Shown: one piece after another, positions 17,581 to 25,546 of the stretch
How the letters are laid out: each line of letters opens with the position of its first letter
How positions within the stretch are numbered: the first letter of the stretch is position 1
DNA from: Anaerolineae bacterium
GTDB lineage: Bacteria > Chloroflexota > Anaerolineae > Aggregatilineales > Aggregatilineaceae
NCBI GenBank assembly: GCA_023382715.1
Contig: JAHDWP010000021.1
Span: forward strand, 7,723 to 56,795
DNA: 49,073 nucleotides
Direction: 5' to 3'
Translations under genes and position numbers: made by a program
The notes under the pieces: model-generated
Told to the model about the DNA's origin: nothing
Database searches by the model: none
The model's input: only the letters and a program-made list of their open reading frames with translations

Positions 17581-17879
17581 CTCCAGTACCTTTCCACTCT
17601 CATAAGGCTGCTTACGGTAAGGGGGGAGTCTGCTACCGGTGCTGCCAAACCCCGTCCGGGTGATGGTATGCAGGGGAAGGACTCGCGAGCGGGCTGGGGG
17701 AGGGTTGCGCTCAGGGTGGGCACTGCTGCCCGCCCTGGCAACCAGCGGCGGCCCTCAACAGAGGCAGGAATGCCCTCCCTGAAAGGGGAGGGCGCGGCGC
17801 AGTAGCCATTAATAGTATTATAAATGATATTATGAAAAATGCGCAAATTGCGCTGCTGTGAGGGACTCAGAGGCCGTTC

Positions 17880-18005
17880 GAGAAGTCGTGCGCCTGCCTT
17901 TGCCCCCCATCCCCGGCCCTTCCCCACGAGGGGGGAAGGGAGCAGCGCGCCGGCTGAGCTTCTCCCTCCCCCACAGGGAGGGGCTTAGGGTGGGGGGAAA
18001 CAGCT
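17880..18005. repeat. Dispersed intergenic repeat (copy 1; second copy at right window end)
   Basis: The order GTCGTGCGCC...CATCCCCGGCCCTTCCCC...GGGAAGGGAGCAG...GCGC...GCTGAGCTTCTCCCTC is shared with 48,970-49,060 in the same orientation. Inside it are the complementary arms CCCTTCCCC and GGGGAAGGG. The two copies are about 31 kb apart, both intergenic. No coding content. Confidence 0.85.
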
Positions 18006-18062
18006 TCTCAAATGGTCCCTCATGGTTGTCGTGGAGGGCGCCTCGCGCTATGAGACGGATGA

Positions 18063-18089
18063 CTTCCGAAGTTCTCAAAACTTCGGAAG
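18063..18089. repeat. Palindrome CTTCCGAAGTT / AACTTCGGAAG (copy 1)
   Basis: Perfect 11-bp arms CTTCCGAAGTT (18063-18073) and AACTTCGGAAG (18079-18089) flank a 5-base loop. The same arms occur at 30,520-30,553 in a longer, perfectly symmetric form. Neither copy is followed by a T-run. Next to it, 18,099-18,126 carries an imperfect GTAGGGGCGTAT-type hairpin also seen at 43,541-43,567. Confidence 0.85.
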
Positions 18090-18257
18090 CCTGGTCGTCT
18101 GTAGGGGCGTATAGCCAGACACCCCTGCAAAACATTATCGCACTCAGCGCCCAACGAAACGCTGACATGTGGGCGCTCCCGCCCGGCGCCCAGTTCGCCC
18201 GCGCGCGGATCGCACGGTATGATCGCCCCGACACAGGGCGAGCCACAGGAGAGTACT

Positions 18258-19517
18258 ATGAGCGCGATCGCTTCGGCGAGCTGGGATGAATGGGTGGCGA
18301 AGTCGGCGGCGCTGCTGCGCGGCAACCGGATCGAGGTGGACGGCTGGCGCTACACTGCCCCGGCGACCAGCCCAACTGCGCACGCCGCCTATGTGCACCA
18401 GTTCCTGTGGGACTCCTGCTTCCACGCGCTGACCTGGCGCTGGTTCGACCCGGCGATGGCCCGCGACGAGCTGCGGGCGCTGGTCGCCGCCCAGGTGCAG
18501 GACGGCCCGGACACCGGCATGATCCCGCACATGACTTCGCGGAGAGGCGGCTCCGAGCAGTTGTGGGGCTGCCCGGATCACAGCCTGATCACGCAGCCGC
18601 CGCTGATCGCGGTGACGGCGATGCTGCTCCACGCCGACGTCCCCGACGTGCCCCTTCTGGCCGAGCTGTATCCTGCGCTGTGCGCCTTTCACGCCTGGTT
18701 CGAGCGGCGGCGCGACCCCGACGGCGACGGGCTGGTCTGCCTGATCCACCCCTGGGAGTCGGGCTGGGATGCCTCGCCGCGCTGGGATCGGGCGATGGGC
18801 CTGCCGGGCGACATGACCTACGAGCAGGGGCGGCTGGCGCGGGTGGCGCTCGCCGCGCACGTGGTCGAGTCTGGCTGCGACGCGGGGGCATTGCTGCGCG
18901 CGGGGTCGTACTGCGTCGAGGCGGTGGACTACAACGCGATTCGCGCTGCCGACCTGGAGGCGCTCGGCGAGATGGCCGCCGCGCTGGATCGCCCCCAGGA
19001 AGCGACGGCCTGGGCCGGGCGTGCGGCCCAGGTGCGCGAGATGTTTCAGCGCAAGATGGTGCGCGATGGCGCTCCCTACGACCTGGACGGCGTGGACGAG
19101 CAGCCCGTCGTGCAGGAGAGCGCAGCGCAGGCCGTCGCCCTGTTCGGCGGCTGCCTGACAGAAGCGCAGGCCGCGCACCTGGTGGCGCAGCTTCGCCAGC
19201 CGCGACACTGGTCGCGCTTCCCCGTGCCGACTTCTCCGACGGACTCCCCGGCGTTCGTGCCCGACCGTTACTGGCGCGGCAACGTCTGGCTGAGCGTCAA
19301 CTGGCTGATCTACATGGGTCTGCGGCGCTACGGGTACGCTGCCCTGGCTTCCGAGCTGGCTGAGCGCAGCCTGGCGCTGGTGGCGCAGGGCGGCTTCTGG
19401 GAGTATTACCACCCGCTGACGGGGCAGGGCCTGGGGTCTCCATCGTATAGCTGGTCGGCGATTGTGCTCGACATGCTGGGCCGTGAGCGCGGACTCGTGC
19501 CGCCGCGCCAGGCGTGA
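18258..19517 (+). CDS. GH63/MGH1-type glycoside hydrolase (putative glucosylglycerate/mannosylglycerate hydrolase)
   Basis: A 419-residue cytoplasmic (alpha/alpha)6-barrel hydrolase. VHQFLWDSCFHALTWRWFDP near residues 46-65, HPWESGWDASPRWDRAMG (Asp171, candidate general acid) and GGFWEYYHPLTGQGLGSPSYS (Glu382, candidate general base) match the mannosylglycerate/glucosylglycerate hydrolase group within GH63, which is about 420-450 residues long. That group splits glycosylglycerates into hexose and D-glycerate. I start at ATG 18258, preceded by CAGGAGAG; the frame is open for 13 more codons. The next gene encodes a GH13_18 phosphorylase, which supports glucosylglycerate as a substrate. A broader (alpha/alpha)6 trehalase-like activity cannot be excluded. 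Confidence 0.85.
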   Translation: MSAIASASWDEWVAKSAALLRGNRIEVDGWRYTAPATSPTAHAAYVHQFLWDSCFHALTWRWFDPAMARDELRALVAAQVQDGPDTGMIPHMTSRRGGSEQLWGCPDHSLITQPPLIAVTAMLLHADVPDVPLLAELYPALCAFHAWFERRRDPDGDGLVCLIHPWESGWDASPRWDRAMGLPGDMTYEQGRLARVALAAHVVESGCDAGALLRAGSYCVEAVDYNAIRAADLEALGEMAAALDRPQEATAWAGRAAQVREMFQRKMVRDGAPYDLDGVDEQPVVQESAAQAVALFGGCLTEAQAAHLVAQLRQPRHWSRFPVPTSPTDSPAFVPDRYWRGNVWLSVNWLIYMGLRRYGYAALASELAERSLALVAQGGFWEYYHPLTGQGLGSPSYSWSAIVLDMLGRERGLVPPRQA

Positions 19518-19572
19518 GCGCAGGGCAGGGCATCACTGCCGGGGCATCGCCTCAAAACCTGCCGCATCCCTC

Positions 19573-19640
19573 TTGACCTCACCCCCGCGCGACGCTGATG
19601 CGCCGCGCCGCCCCCTCTCCCCGCGCGGCGAGGGGGCCTG
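19573..19640. repeat. GC-rich hairpin repeat
   Basis: CCTCACCCCCGCGCG followed by GCCGCCCCCTCTCCCCGCGCGGCGAG forms a GC-rich foldback of the same CCTCACCCCC/CCCCTCTCC family found at 15,256-15,348. It lies in the 241-bp gap between the GH63-type and GH13_18 genes, upstream of a separate promoter. Confidence 0.6.
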
Positions 19641-19685
19641 GGCAGGCTGGGCGGGTGGATGCCCGGCCCCGGATCGCGCGGTGCC

Positions 19686-19714
19686 TTGACTTCTGCCCAT
19701 CCACACCGTATGCT
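19686..19714 (+). promoter_or_regulatory. Probable sigma70-type promoter of the GH13_18 gene
   Basis: TTGACT (19686-19691), a 17-base spacer and TATGCT (19709-19714) place a transcription start near 19,721, about 38 bases ahead of the ATG at 19759. This suggests the phosphorylase and glycosyltransferase genes can be transcribed independently of the GH63-type gene. Confidence 0.55.
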
Positions 19715-19758
19715 AGGCCCAACTGCGCCCTGGGTTTGCACACAAGACGAACAGACCG

Positions 19759-21501
19759 ATGTCAATCACTGAACGCGCACGCGAAAAACTCACTTTCCTC
19801 TACGGCCCCGAACGCGGCGCCGCCTGCCTGGAGCGTCTGCTCGCCCAGCTCGCCGAGTTTCGCGCCCGCCATCCCCGATTGTCGCAACGGCCTGTCGCCC
19901 CTCAAGAGCGCTTCACCGAGCGCGATGTTGTGCTGATCACCTACGGCGATTCGCTGCGCACGCCAGGCGAGTCGCCGCTCAGGACGCTGCACGGCTTCCT
20001 GCAACACCGGCTGACCGGAGTCGTCTCGACGGTGCACATCCTGCCCTTCTTCCCCTATTCGTCCGACGATGGCTTCTCGGTCATTGACTACCTGGCCGTG
20101 AACCCCGACCTGGGCAACTGGGACGACGTAGACCGGCTGGCCGGCGATTTCAAGCTGATGGTGGACGTGGTGATCAACCACGTCTCGGCGCAGAGCGCGT
20201 GGTTTCAGCGTTTCCTGGCCAGCGACCCGGCCTATGAAGAGTTCTTTATCAGCGTAGACCCAACGACCGACCTGTCGAGCGTTGTCCGCCCGCGCACGCT
20301 GCCGCTGCTCAGCGCGGTCGAGACGGCGCACGGCGTGCGCCACGTGTGGACGACCTTCAGCAGCGACCAGATCGATCTCAACTTCGCCAGCCCGGACGTG
20401 CTGCTGGCGATGGTGGACGTGCTGCTGTTCTACGTGGCGCACGGCGCCGGTATGATCCGCCTGGACGCCATCGCCTACCTGTGGAAGACAGTCGGGACAG
20501 GCTGCATTCACCTGCCGGAGACGCACGCGGTCGTGCGCCTGTTCCGCGACATCCTCGACGAGGTGGCGCCGGACGTGGCCCTGATCACCGAGACGAACGT
20601 GCCGCACGCTGAAAACGTCTCGTATTTCGGCGACGGGGCAGACGAAGCCCAGCTTGTCTACCAGTTCACGCTGCCGCCGCTGCTGCTGCACACCTTCGCC
20701 ACCGGCGACGCCACGCGGCTCAGCGAGTGGGCGGCGGGGCTGGAGAAAGTGTCCGACCAGACCTCGTTCTTCAATTTCACCGCGTCGCACGACGGGATCG
20801 GGGTGCGCCCGGTGGAAGGCATCCTGTCGCCGGAAGAAGTGGCGGCGTTGGTAGCGCGGGCGCGCGCGCACGGCGGCGACGTATCCTTCAAGAACAACAG
20901 CGACGGCACGCGCAGCCCTTACGAGCTGAACATTAACTACTTCGACGCGCTCTCCGACCCGGCGGGCGGCGAGCCGCTGGTGCTGCAGGCGCGGCGCTTC
21001 CTGGCTTCGCAGGCGATCCAACTGGCGTTCGTCGGCGTGCCGGGCATCTACCTCCACAGCCTGCTCGGCTCGCGCAACTGGAACGAGGGCGTGGCCCAGA
21101 CGGGCGCGCTGCGCACGATCAACCGCGAGAAGCTGTGGTGCGATGCGGTCGAGGCTGCGCTGGACGATCCGGGGTCACTGCGCAGCTACGTCTTTTACGC
21201 CTACCGCGACCTGATCGCCCGCCGCGCCAGCGAGCGCGCCTTTCACCCCAACGGCGCACAGCAGGTGCTCGATCTGCACCCGGCGGCCTTTGCCCTGCTG
21301 CGCACGTCGCCGGACGGCGCCGAGCGCGTCGTCGCCGTCACCAACGTCTCTGCCGGGCCGATCACCGTAGACCTGGCCGGCGTGCCGCTGGAGGGCGTCC
21401 ACATCTACCGCGACGCGCTGAGCGGGCAGGAGATCGCGCCCGCCGCGCCGCTGACGCTGGAGCCGTACCAGGTGGCCTGGCTCAAGGGAAGCGATCAGTG
21501 A
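19759..21501 (+). CDS. GH13 subfamily 18 sugar phosphorylase (putative glucosylglycerate phosphorylase)
   Basis: A 580-residue retaining glucoside phosphorylase with a TIM barrel and C-terminal beta domain. The catalytic residues look intact: nucleophile Asp236 in GMIRLDAIAYLWK, acid/base Glu278 in ALITETNVPHAEN, and the transition-state Asp345 in FTASHDGIG. LPFFPYSSDDGFSVIDY is the GH13_18 signature loop. The length exceeds sucrose phosphorylases (about 490-505) and fits the glucosylglycerate phosphorylase group known from Meiothermus and E. coli YcjM, which yields glucose 1-phosphate and glycerate. Sucrose phosphorylase or glucosylglycerol phosphorylase activity remain alternatives. The start is the first ATG; there is no strong ribosome-binding site. 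It lies 140 bp before the glycosyltransferase gene. Confidence 0.88.
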   Translation: MSITERAREKLTFLYGPERGAACLERLLAQLAEFRARHPRLSQRPVAPQERFTERDVVLITYGDSLRTPGESPLRTLHGFLQHRLTGVVSTVHILPFFPYSSDDGFSVIDYLAVNPDLGNWDDVDRLAGDFKLMVDVVINHVSAQSAWFQRFLASDPAYEEFFISVDPTTDLSSVVRPRTLPLLSAVETAHGVRHVWTTFSSDQIDLNFASPDVLLAMVDVLLFYVAHGAGMIRLDAIAYLWKTVGTGCIHLPETHAVVRLFRDILDEVAPDVALITETNVPHAENVSYFGDGADEAQLVYQFTLPPLLLHTFATGDATRLSEWAAGLEKVSDQTSFFNFTASHDGIGVRPVEGILSPEEVAALVARARAHGGDVSFKNNSDGTRSPYELNINYFDALSDPAGGEPLVLQARRFLASQAIQLAFVGVPGIYLHSLLGSRNWNEGVAQTGALRTINREKLWCDAVEAALDDPGSLRSYVFYAYRDLIARRASERAFHPNGAQQVLDLHPAAFALLRTSPDGAERVVAVTNVSAGPITVDLAGVPLEGVHIYRDALSGQEIAPAAPLTLEPYQVAWLKGSDQ

Positions 21502-21549
21502 TCGGTTGTCCGCGAACGGGTATCAGGGTGGGTACGTTAGGGCATCACG

Positions 21550-21619
21550 CTGACAACCGGGAACTGCCAACCCAAAATCGCCAACTGAAGACTGACCGCT
21601 GATCACTGACCACTGACGA
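21550..21619. repeat. Seven-base-periodic degenerate repeat array (10 units)
   Basis: Ten consecutive heptamers in register include CTGACAA, CTGCCAA, TCGCCAA, CTGAAGA, CTGACCG, CTGATCA, CTGACCA and CTGACGA. Units diverge toward the left, while the right end is close to a CTGACCA consensus. It fills half of the gap between the phosphorylase and glycosyltransferase genes and ends 22 bp before the ATG. It is a short tandem heptanucleotide repeat, not a CRISPR array. Confidence 0.8.
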
Positions 21620-21641
21620 CCACACACAGGAGCGATCCCCC

Positions 21642-22886
21642 ATGCGTATTGGATTCGTCGCTACGCGCATCGCCGGGTTGGACGGCGTCTCGCTGGAGAT
21701 CAACAAGTGGGCCGAGGTGTTGCGTCGGCTGGGCCACGAGCCATGCTTCTGTGCGGGCGAGCTGGGCGAATACGCCCAGCCCGGCCTGGAAGCGCCGCCT
21801 TTCCACTTTCAGCACCCGGAAGCGGTCGCCCTGCACGATGGGGCGTTCAGCGGCGCAGAGGAGTCGCGGGTGCTCTACCGGCGCATCGCCGAGTCAGCGG
21901 GGCGGCTCAAGGCGACGCTCTACGAGTTCGCGGATCGCTTCCAGCCGGACTGGATCATCACCCAGAACGCCCAGGCCATCCCCATGCAGATCGCGCTGGG
22001 CGTGGCCCTGCGCGACTTCATCAGCGAGACGCACCTCCCGACCATCGGCCATCATCACGACTTCTACTGGGAGCGCGAGCGCTTCCTCGTCAACCGCATC
22101 CCCGACATCCTGCTGACCGCTTTTCCGTCTGAGGGCACTTCCACGCGCCACGTGGTGATCAGCACGGCCATGCAGCGCGAGCTGTTCATGCGCCGCCGCC
22201 TGAGCGCGACCTACGTCCCCAATGTGTTCGACTTTCACAACCCGCCCCCGCCGCCGGACGACTACGCGCTGACCGTGCGCGACGAGCTGGGCATCGCCCC
22301 GGACGAGCGGCTGATCCTCCAACCGACGCGCATCGTGCGCCGTAAGAACATCGAGCGGGCGGTCGAGCTGGTGCGCCAGTTGGTCGAGCGCGACCCGCGA
22401 CACCGCTACGTCCTGGTCGTCACCGGCTACGTGGGCGACGAGGCCGGCTCGTACTACGACTGGCTGCTGCGCCAGGTGGAGACGGCGGGCATCCGCGCGC
22501 TGTTCATTGGCGATCGCGTCGAGGAGCAGCGCGGCACGTCGGGCGGGCGGCGCACCTACACGCTGTGGGACATCTACCCGCACGCCGACTTCGTGACCTA
22601 TCTAAGCTCGTATGAGGGCTTCGGCAATGCCCTGATCGAGACGCTCTACTTCCGCAAGCCGCTGGTCGTCAATGCGTACACGGCCTACCGCTCGGATATC
22701 AAGCCGGCGGGCGTGCGCGCGGTGGAGATTCGCGAGGAGGTGACGCCGCAGACGGTGAGCGAGGTGCTGGCTCTGCTCGACGACCCGGCGGAAGTGGCGC
22801 ACACGGTCGCCCACAACTACGCGGTGGGGCAGGCGCATTTCTCGTATGAAGTGCTGGAGTCCAGGCTGCGGGCGCTGCTGGCGTAG
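21642..22886 (+). CDS. GT4-family glycosyltransferase (putative mannosylglucosylglycerate synthase-like)
   Basis: A 414-residue GT-B glycosyltransferase. The N-terminal RIGFVATRIAGLDGVSLEIN is an acceptor-side Gly-rich loop, PTIGHHHDFYWERERF lies mid-protein, and QPTRIVRRKNIERAVELV starts the nucleotide-sugar domain. The retaining EX7E motif is present in SYEGFGNALIETLYF. The HHHDFYWER segment recalls the GT4 enzymes that make mannosylglucosylglycerate from glucosylglycerate and GDP-mannose in Thermotogales; I am relying on memory for this resemblance. It follows the glucosylglycerate phosphorylase-like gene, and AGGAG lies ahead of the ATG. Another mannosyl- or glucosyltransferase role is possible. 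No signal peptide or membrane segment is seen, so it acts in the cytoplasm. Confidence 0.8.
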   Translation: MRIGFVATRIAGLDGVSLEINKWAEVLRRLGHEPCFCAGELGEYAQPGLEAPPFHFQHPEAVALHDGAFSGAEESRVLYRRIAESAGRLKATLYEFADRFQPDWIITQNAQAIPMQIALGVALRDFISETHLPTIGHHHDFYWERERFLVNRIPDILLTAFPSEGTSTRHVVISTAMQRELFMRRRLSATYVPNVFDFHNPPPPPDDYALTVRDELGIAPDERLILQPTRIVRRKNIERAVELVRQLVERDPRHRYVLVVTGYVGDEAGSYYDWLLRQVETAGIRALFIGDRVEEQRGTSGGRRTYTLWDIYPHADFVTYLSSYEGFGNALIETLYFRKPLVVNAYTAYRSDIKPAGVRAVEIREEVTPQTVSEVLALLDDPAEVAHTVAHNYAVGQAHFSYEVLESRLRALLA

Positions 22887-22960
22887 GGGGAAAATCCATC
22901 GAATAGTTGAGAAAGAGCGCAACCGGCCAATCCCTTCTCGCGCGCCTCAACACGAATGAG

Positions 22961-23015
22961 TTGACACCCAAAACGTTTTGGATTATCGTAGAAGTATCTA
23001 TCCAAAACGATTTGG
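22961..23015 (+). promoter_or_regulatory. LacI-gene promoter with two CCAAAACG-type operators
   Basis: TTGACA (22961-22966), a 17-base spacer and TATCGT (22984-22989) form a strong promoter. The spacer contains a perfect 14-bp palindrome, CCAAAACGTTTTGG (22968-22981). A second, one-mismatch copy, CCAAAACGATTTGG, lies at 23002-23015 just before the LacI ATG. The centres are 34 bp apart. The arrangement indicates autorepression of the regulator and repression of the downstream importer operon. I found no further copy in the window. Confidence 0.85.
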
Positions 23016-23023
23016 ATAAGCTG

Positions 23024-24040
23024 ATGAAAGTTACCCTTAAGACGATTGCTGAAGAAGCGGGCCTTTCCATCACCACAGTCTCACGGGCGCTGGCCGGGTA
23101 CGGCGATGTCAACGAAGATACCCGCCGCCGCATCGTAGCCATTGCCCAACGTCTCGGCTACCAGCCCAACCTCGCCGCTCGCCATCTGCGCAGCAAGCAG
23201 ACGCGCACCATCGGGATGGTCATCCCGCTCACTTCGTACTTCTCCGATCCGTTCTTCATGGAGCTGCTCTCTGGCGTGGGCCGCCAGGCCGCCGAGTATG
23301 GCTACGACCTGCTGCTTTCGGCCCAGCAGCCGGGCGAAGAAGAGCTGAGCGCCTACCGGCGCATGGTCGCCAGCAGCCGCATTGACGGCGTGGTGCTGGC
23401 CCGCGTGCTGGCCGACGACCCGCGCATCGCCTTTCTGAAGGAAGCGCGTCACCCGTTCGTCGCTTTTGGGCGCTCGAACGCCAACGACTACCCGTACATT
23501 GACGTGGACGGGGCGACCGGCGTGTATCGCCTGGTCGAGCACCTGGTCGCGCGCGGGCACCGGCGCATCGCCATAATTCTGTCGCCGCGCACCCTGGCCT
23601 TCACCACTGCGCGCTTCGAAGGCTATCAGCGGGCGCTGAACGAGGCCGGCATCGCCCTGGCCGGGCAGTACATCGTGGAGTCCGACCTCACGCAAGAGGG
23701 TGGGCGCATGGCGGCGCAGCGCCTGCTCGATCTACCCTCCCCACCCACCGCCATCGTCGCCTGCAACGACGCGATGGCCATTGGGACTATGCAGGCGATC
23801 CGGGCCTGCGGGCGGGTCGTGGGGCGCGATGTGGCCGTCGCCGGTTTTGACGACATTCCCACAGCGGCTTTCACCGATCCGCCGCTGACGACGGTCCGCC
23901 AGCCGATCTACGACATCGGGCGGCGGGCGCTGGATATGCTGGTTTGCGTCATTCGTCAGGAGCCGCTGGACGAGGCGCATGTGCTGCTGGTTCCAGAGCT
24001 GATTGTGAGACAGTCGAGCGGCGCACCCCCCTCTCGGTGA
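23024..24040 (+). CDS. LacI-family transcriptional regulator
   Basis: A 338-residue repressor. It has an N-terminal LacI helix-turn-helix (TLKTIAEEAGLSITTVSRAL), a hinge helix (PNLAARHLRS) and a periplasmic-binding-protein-like sensor domain (IGMVIPLTSYFSDPFFMELL through AVAGFDDIPTAAFTDPPLTTV). The ATG at 23024 fits the family start exactly; in-frame codons upstream run through the operators and are rejected. The sensor domain should bind a sugar or glycoside carried by the importer encoded downstream. It ends 106 bp before the binding-protein gene, with a perfect Shine-Dalgarno-like AAGGAGGTGACC at 24,052-24,063 in the gap. Confidence 0.95.
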   Translation: MKVTLKTIAEEAGLSITTVSRALAGYGDVNEDTRRRIVAIAQRLGYQPNLAARHLRSKQTRTIGMVIPLTSYFSDPFFMELLSGVGRQAAEYGYDLLLSAQQPGEEELSAYRRMVASSRIDGVVLARVLADDPRIAFLKEARHPFVAFGRSNANDYPYIDVDGATGVYRLVEHLVARGHRRIAIILSPRTLAFTTARFEGYQRALNEAGIALAGQYIVESDLTQEGGRMAAQRLLDLPSPPTAIVACNDAMAIGTMQAIRACGRVVGRDVAVAGFDDIPTAAFTDPPLTTVRQPIYDIGRRALDMLVCVIRQEPLDEAHVLLVPELIVRQSSGAPPSR

Positions 24041-24146
24041 ACAGTTGTGTCAAGGAGGTGACCAGGGAACCCGGACCCATCTCAGTTTCGTGGAGCACAT
24101 CGCGTAGCAAAGTGGTGATGCACAGCCCAAGACAGGAGAGAAACAC

Positions 24147-25439
<1,293 letters not shown>

Positions 25440-25481
25440 CCCTGGCTGCGCGGGTGTGAACGGAGTAAGCTGAGTTCGCTG

Positions 25482-25517
25482 ACAGGGGGAAGAAAGCAAC
25501 CGATTTCTTCCCCCTGT
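25482..25517 (+). promoter_or_regulatory. 14-bp-stem hairpin between binding-protein and permease genes
   Basis: ACAGGGGGAAGAAA (25482-25495) and TTTCTTCCCCCTGT (25504-25517) pair perfectly around an 8-base loop. It lies 43 bp after the binding-protein stop and 30 bp before the permease ATG. It resembles an intercistronic stabiliser or leaky terminator that sets the binding-protein to permease ratio. Confidence 0.85.
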
Positions 25518-25546
25518 TCTCATCTAGAGCAGAAGGGCGGCGCACG

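Larger units (their letters stand above)
17581..18257. other. Repeat-rich 677-bp intergenic region
   Basis: No convincing gene is seen here. The region holds an AT-rich patch (about 17,805-17,845) with a consensus TATAAT on the minus strand at 17,822-17,817 that could belong to a promoter for the 714-residue-protein gene, though the leader would be about 230 bases. It also holds the repeat at 17,880-18,005, the palindrome at 18,063-18,089 and the hairpin at 18,099-18,126. Short open frames here run through these repeats and have no family resemblance. Confidence 0.7.

Noticed and set aside
15157-17805. An 882-codon open frame on the plus strand
   Set aside because: It is antisense to the 714-residue protein, which has coherent domain-like composition. 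The plus-strand translation is Arg/Gly/Val-rich low-complexity sequence typical of antisense frames in GC-rich DNA, and it also runs through intergenic repeats.
17830-18246. A 138-codon minus-strand open frame in the repeat-rich gap
   Set aside because: It passes through two palindromic repeats and the dispersed repeat, has no ribosome-binding site or family resemblance, and its composition is that of repeat DNA.
19759-21501. Annotation as sucrose phosphorylase
   Set aside because: The catalytic residues allow it, but the extra length and the neighbouring MGH-type hydrolase and GT4 genes fit glucosylglycerate phosphorylase better. Sucrose is kept only as an alternative.
21550-21619. Possible CRISPR array
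   Set aside because: The units are only seven bases, without spacers or cas genes; it is a short tandem repeat.
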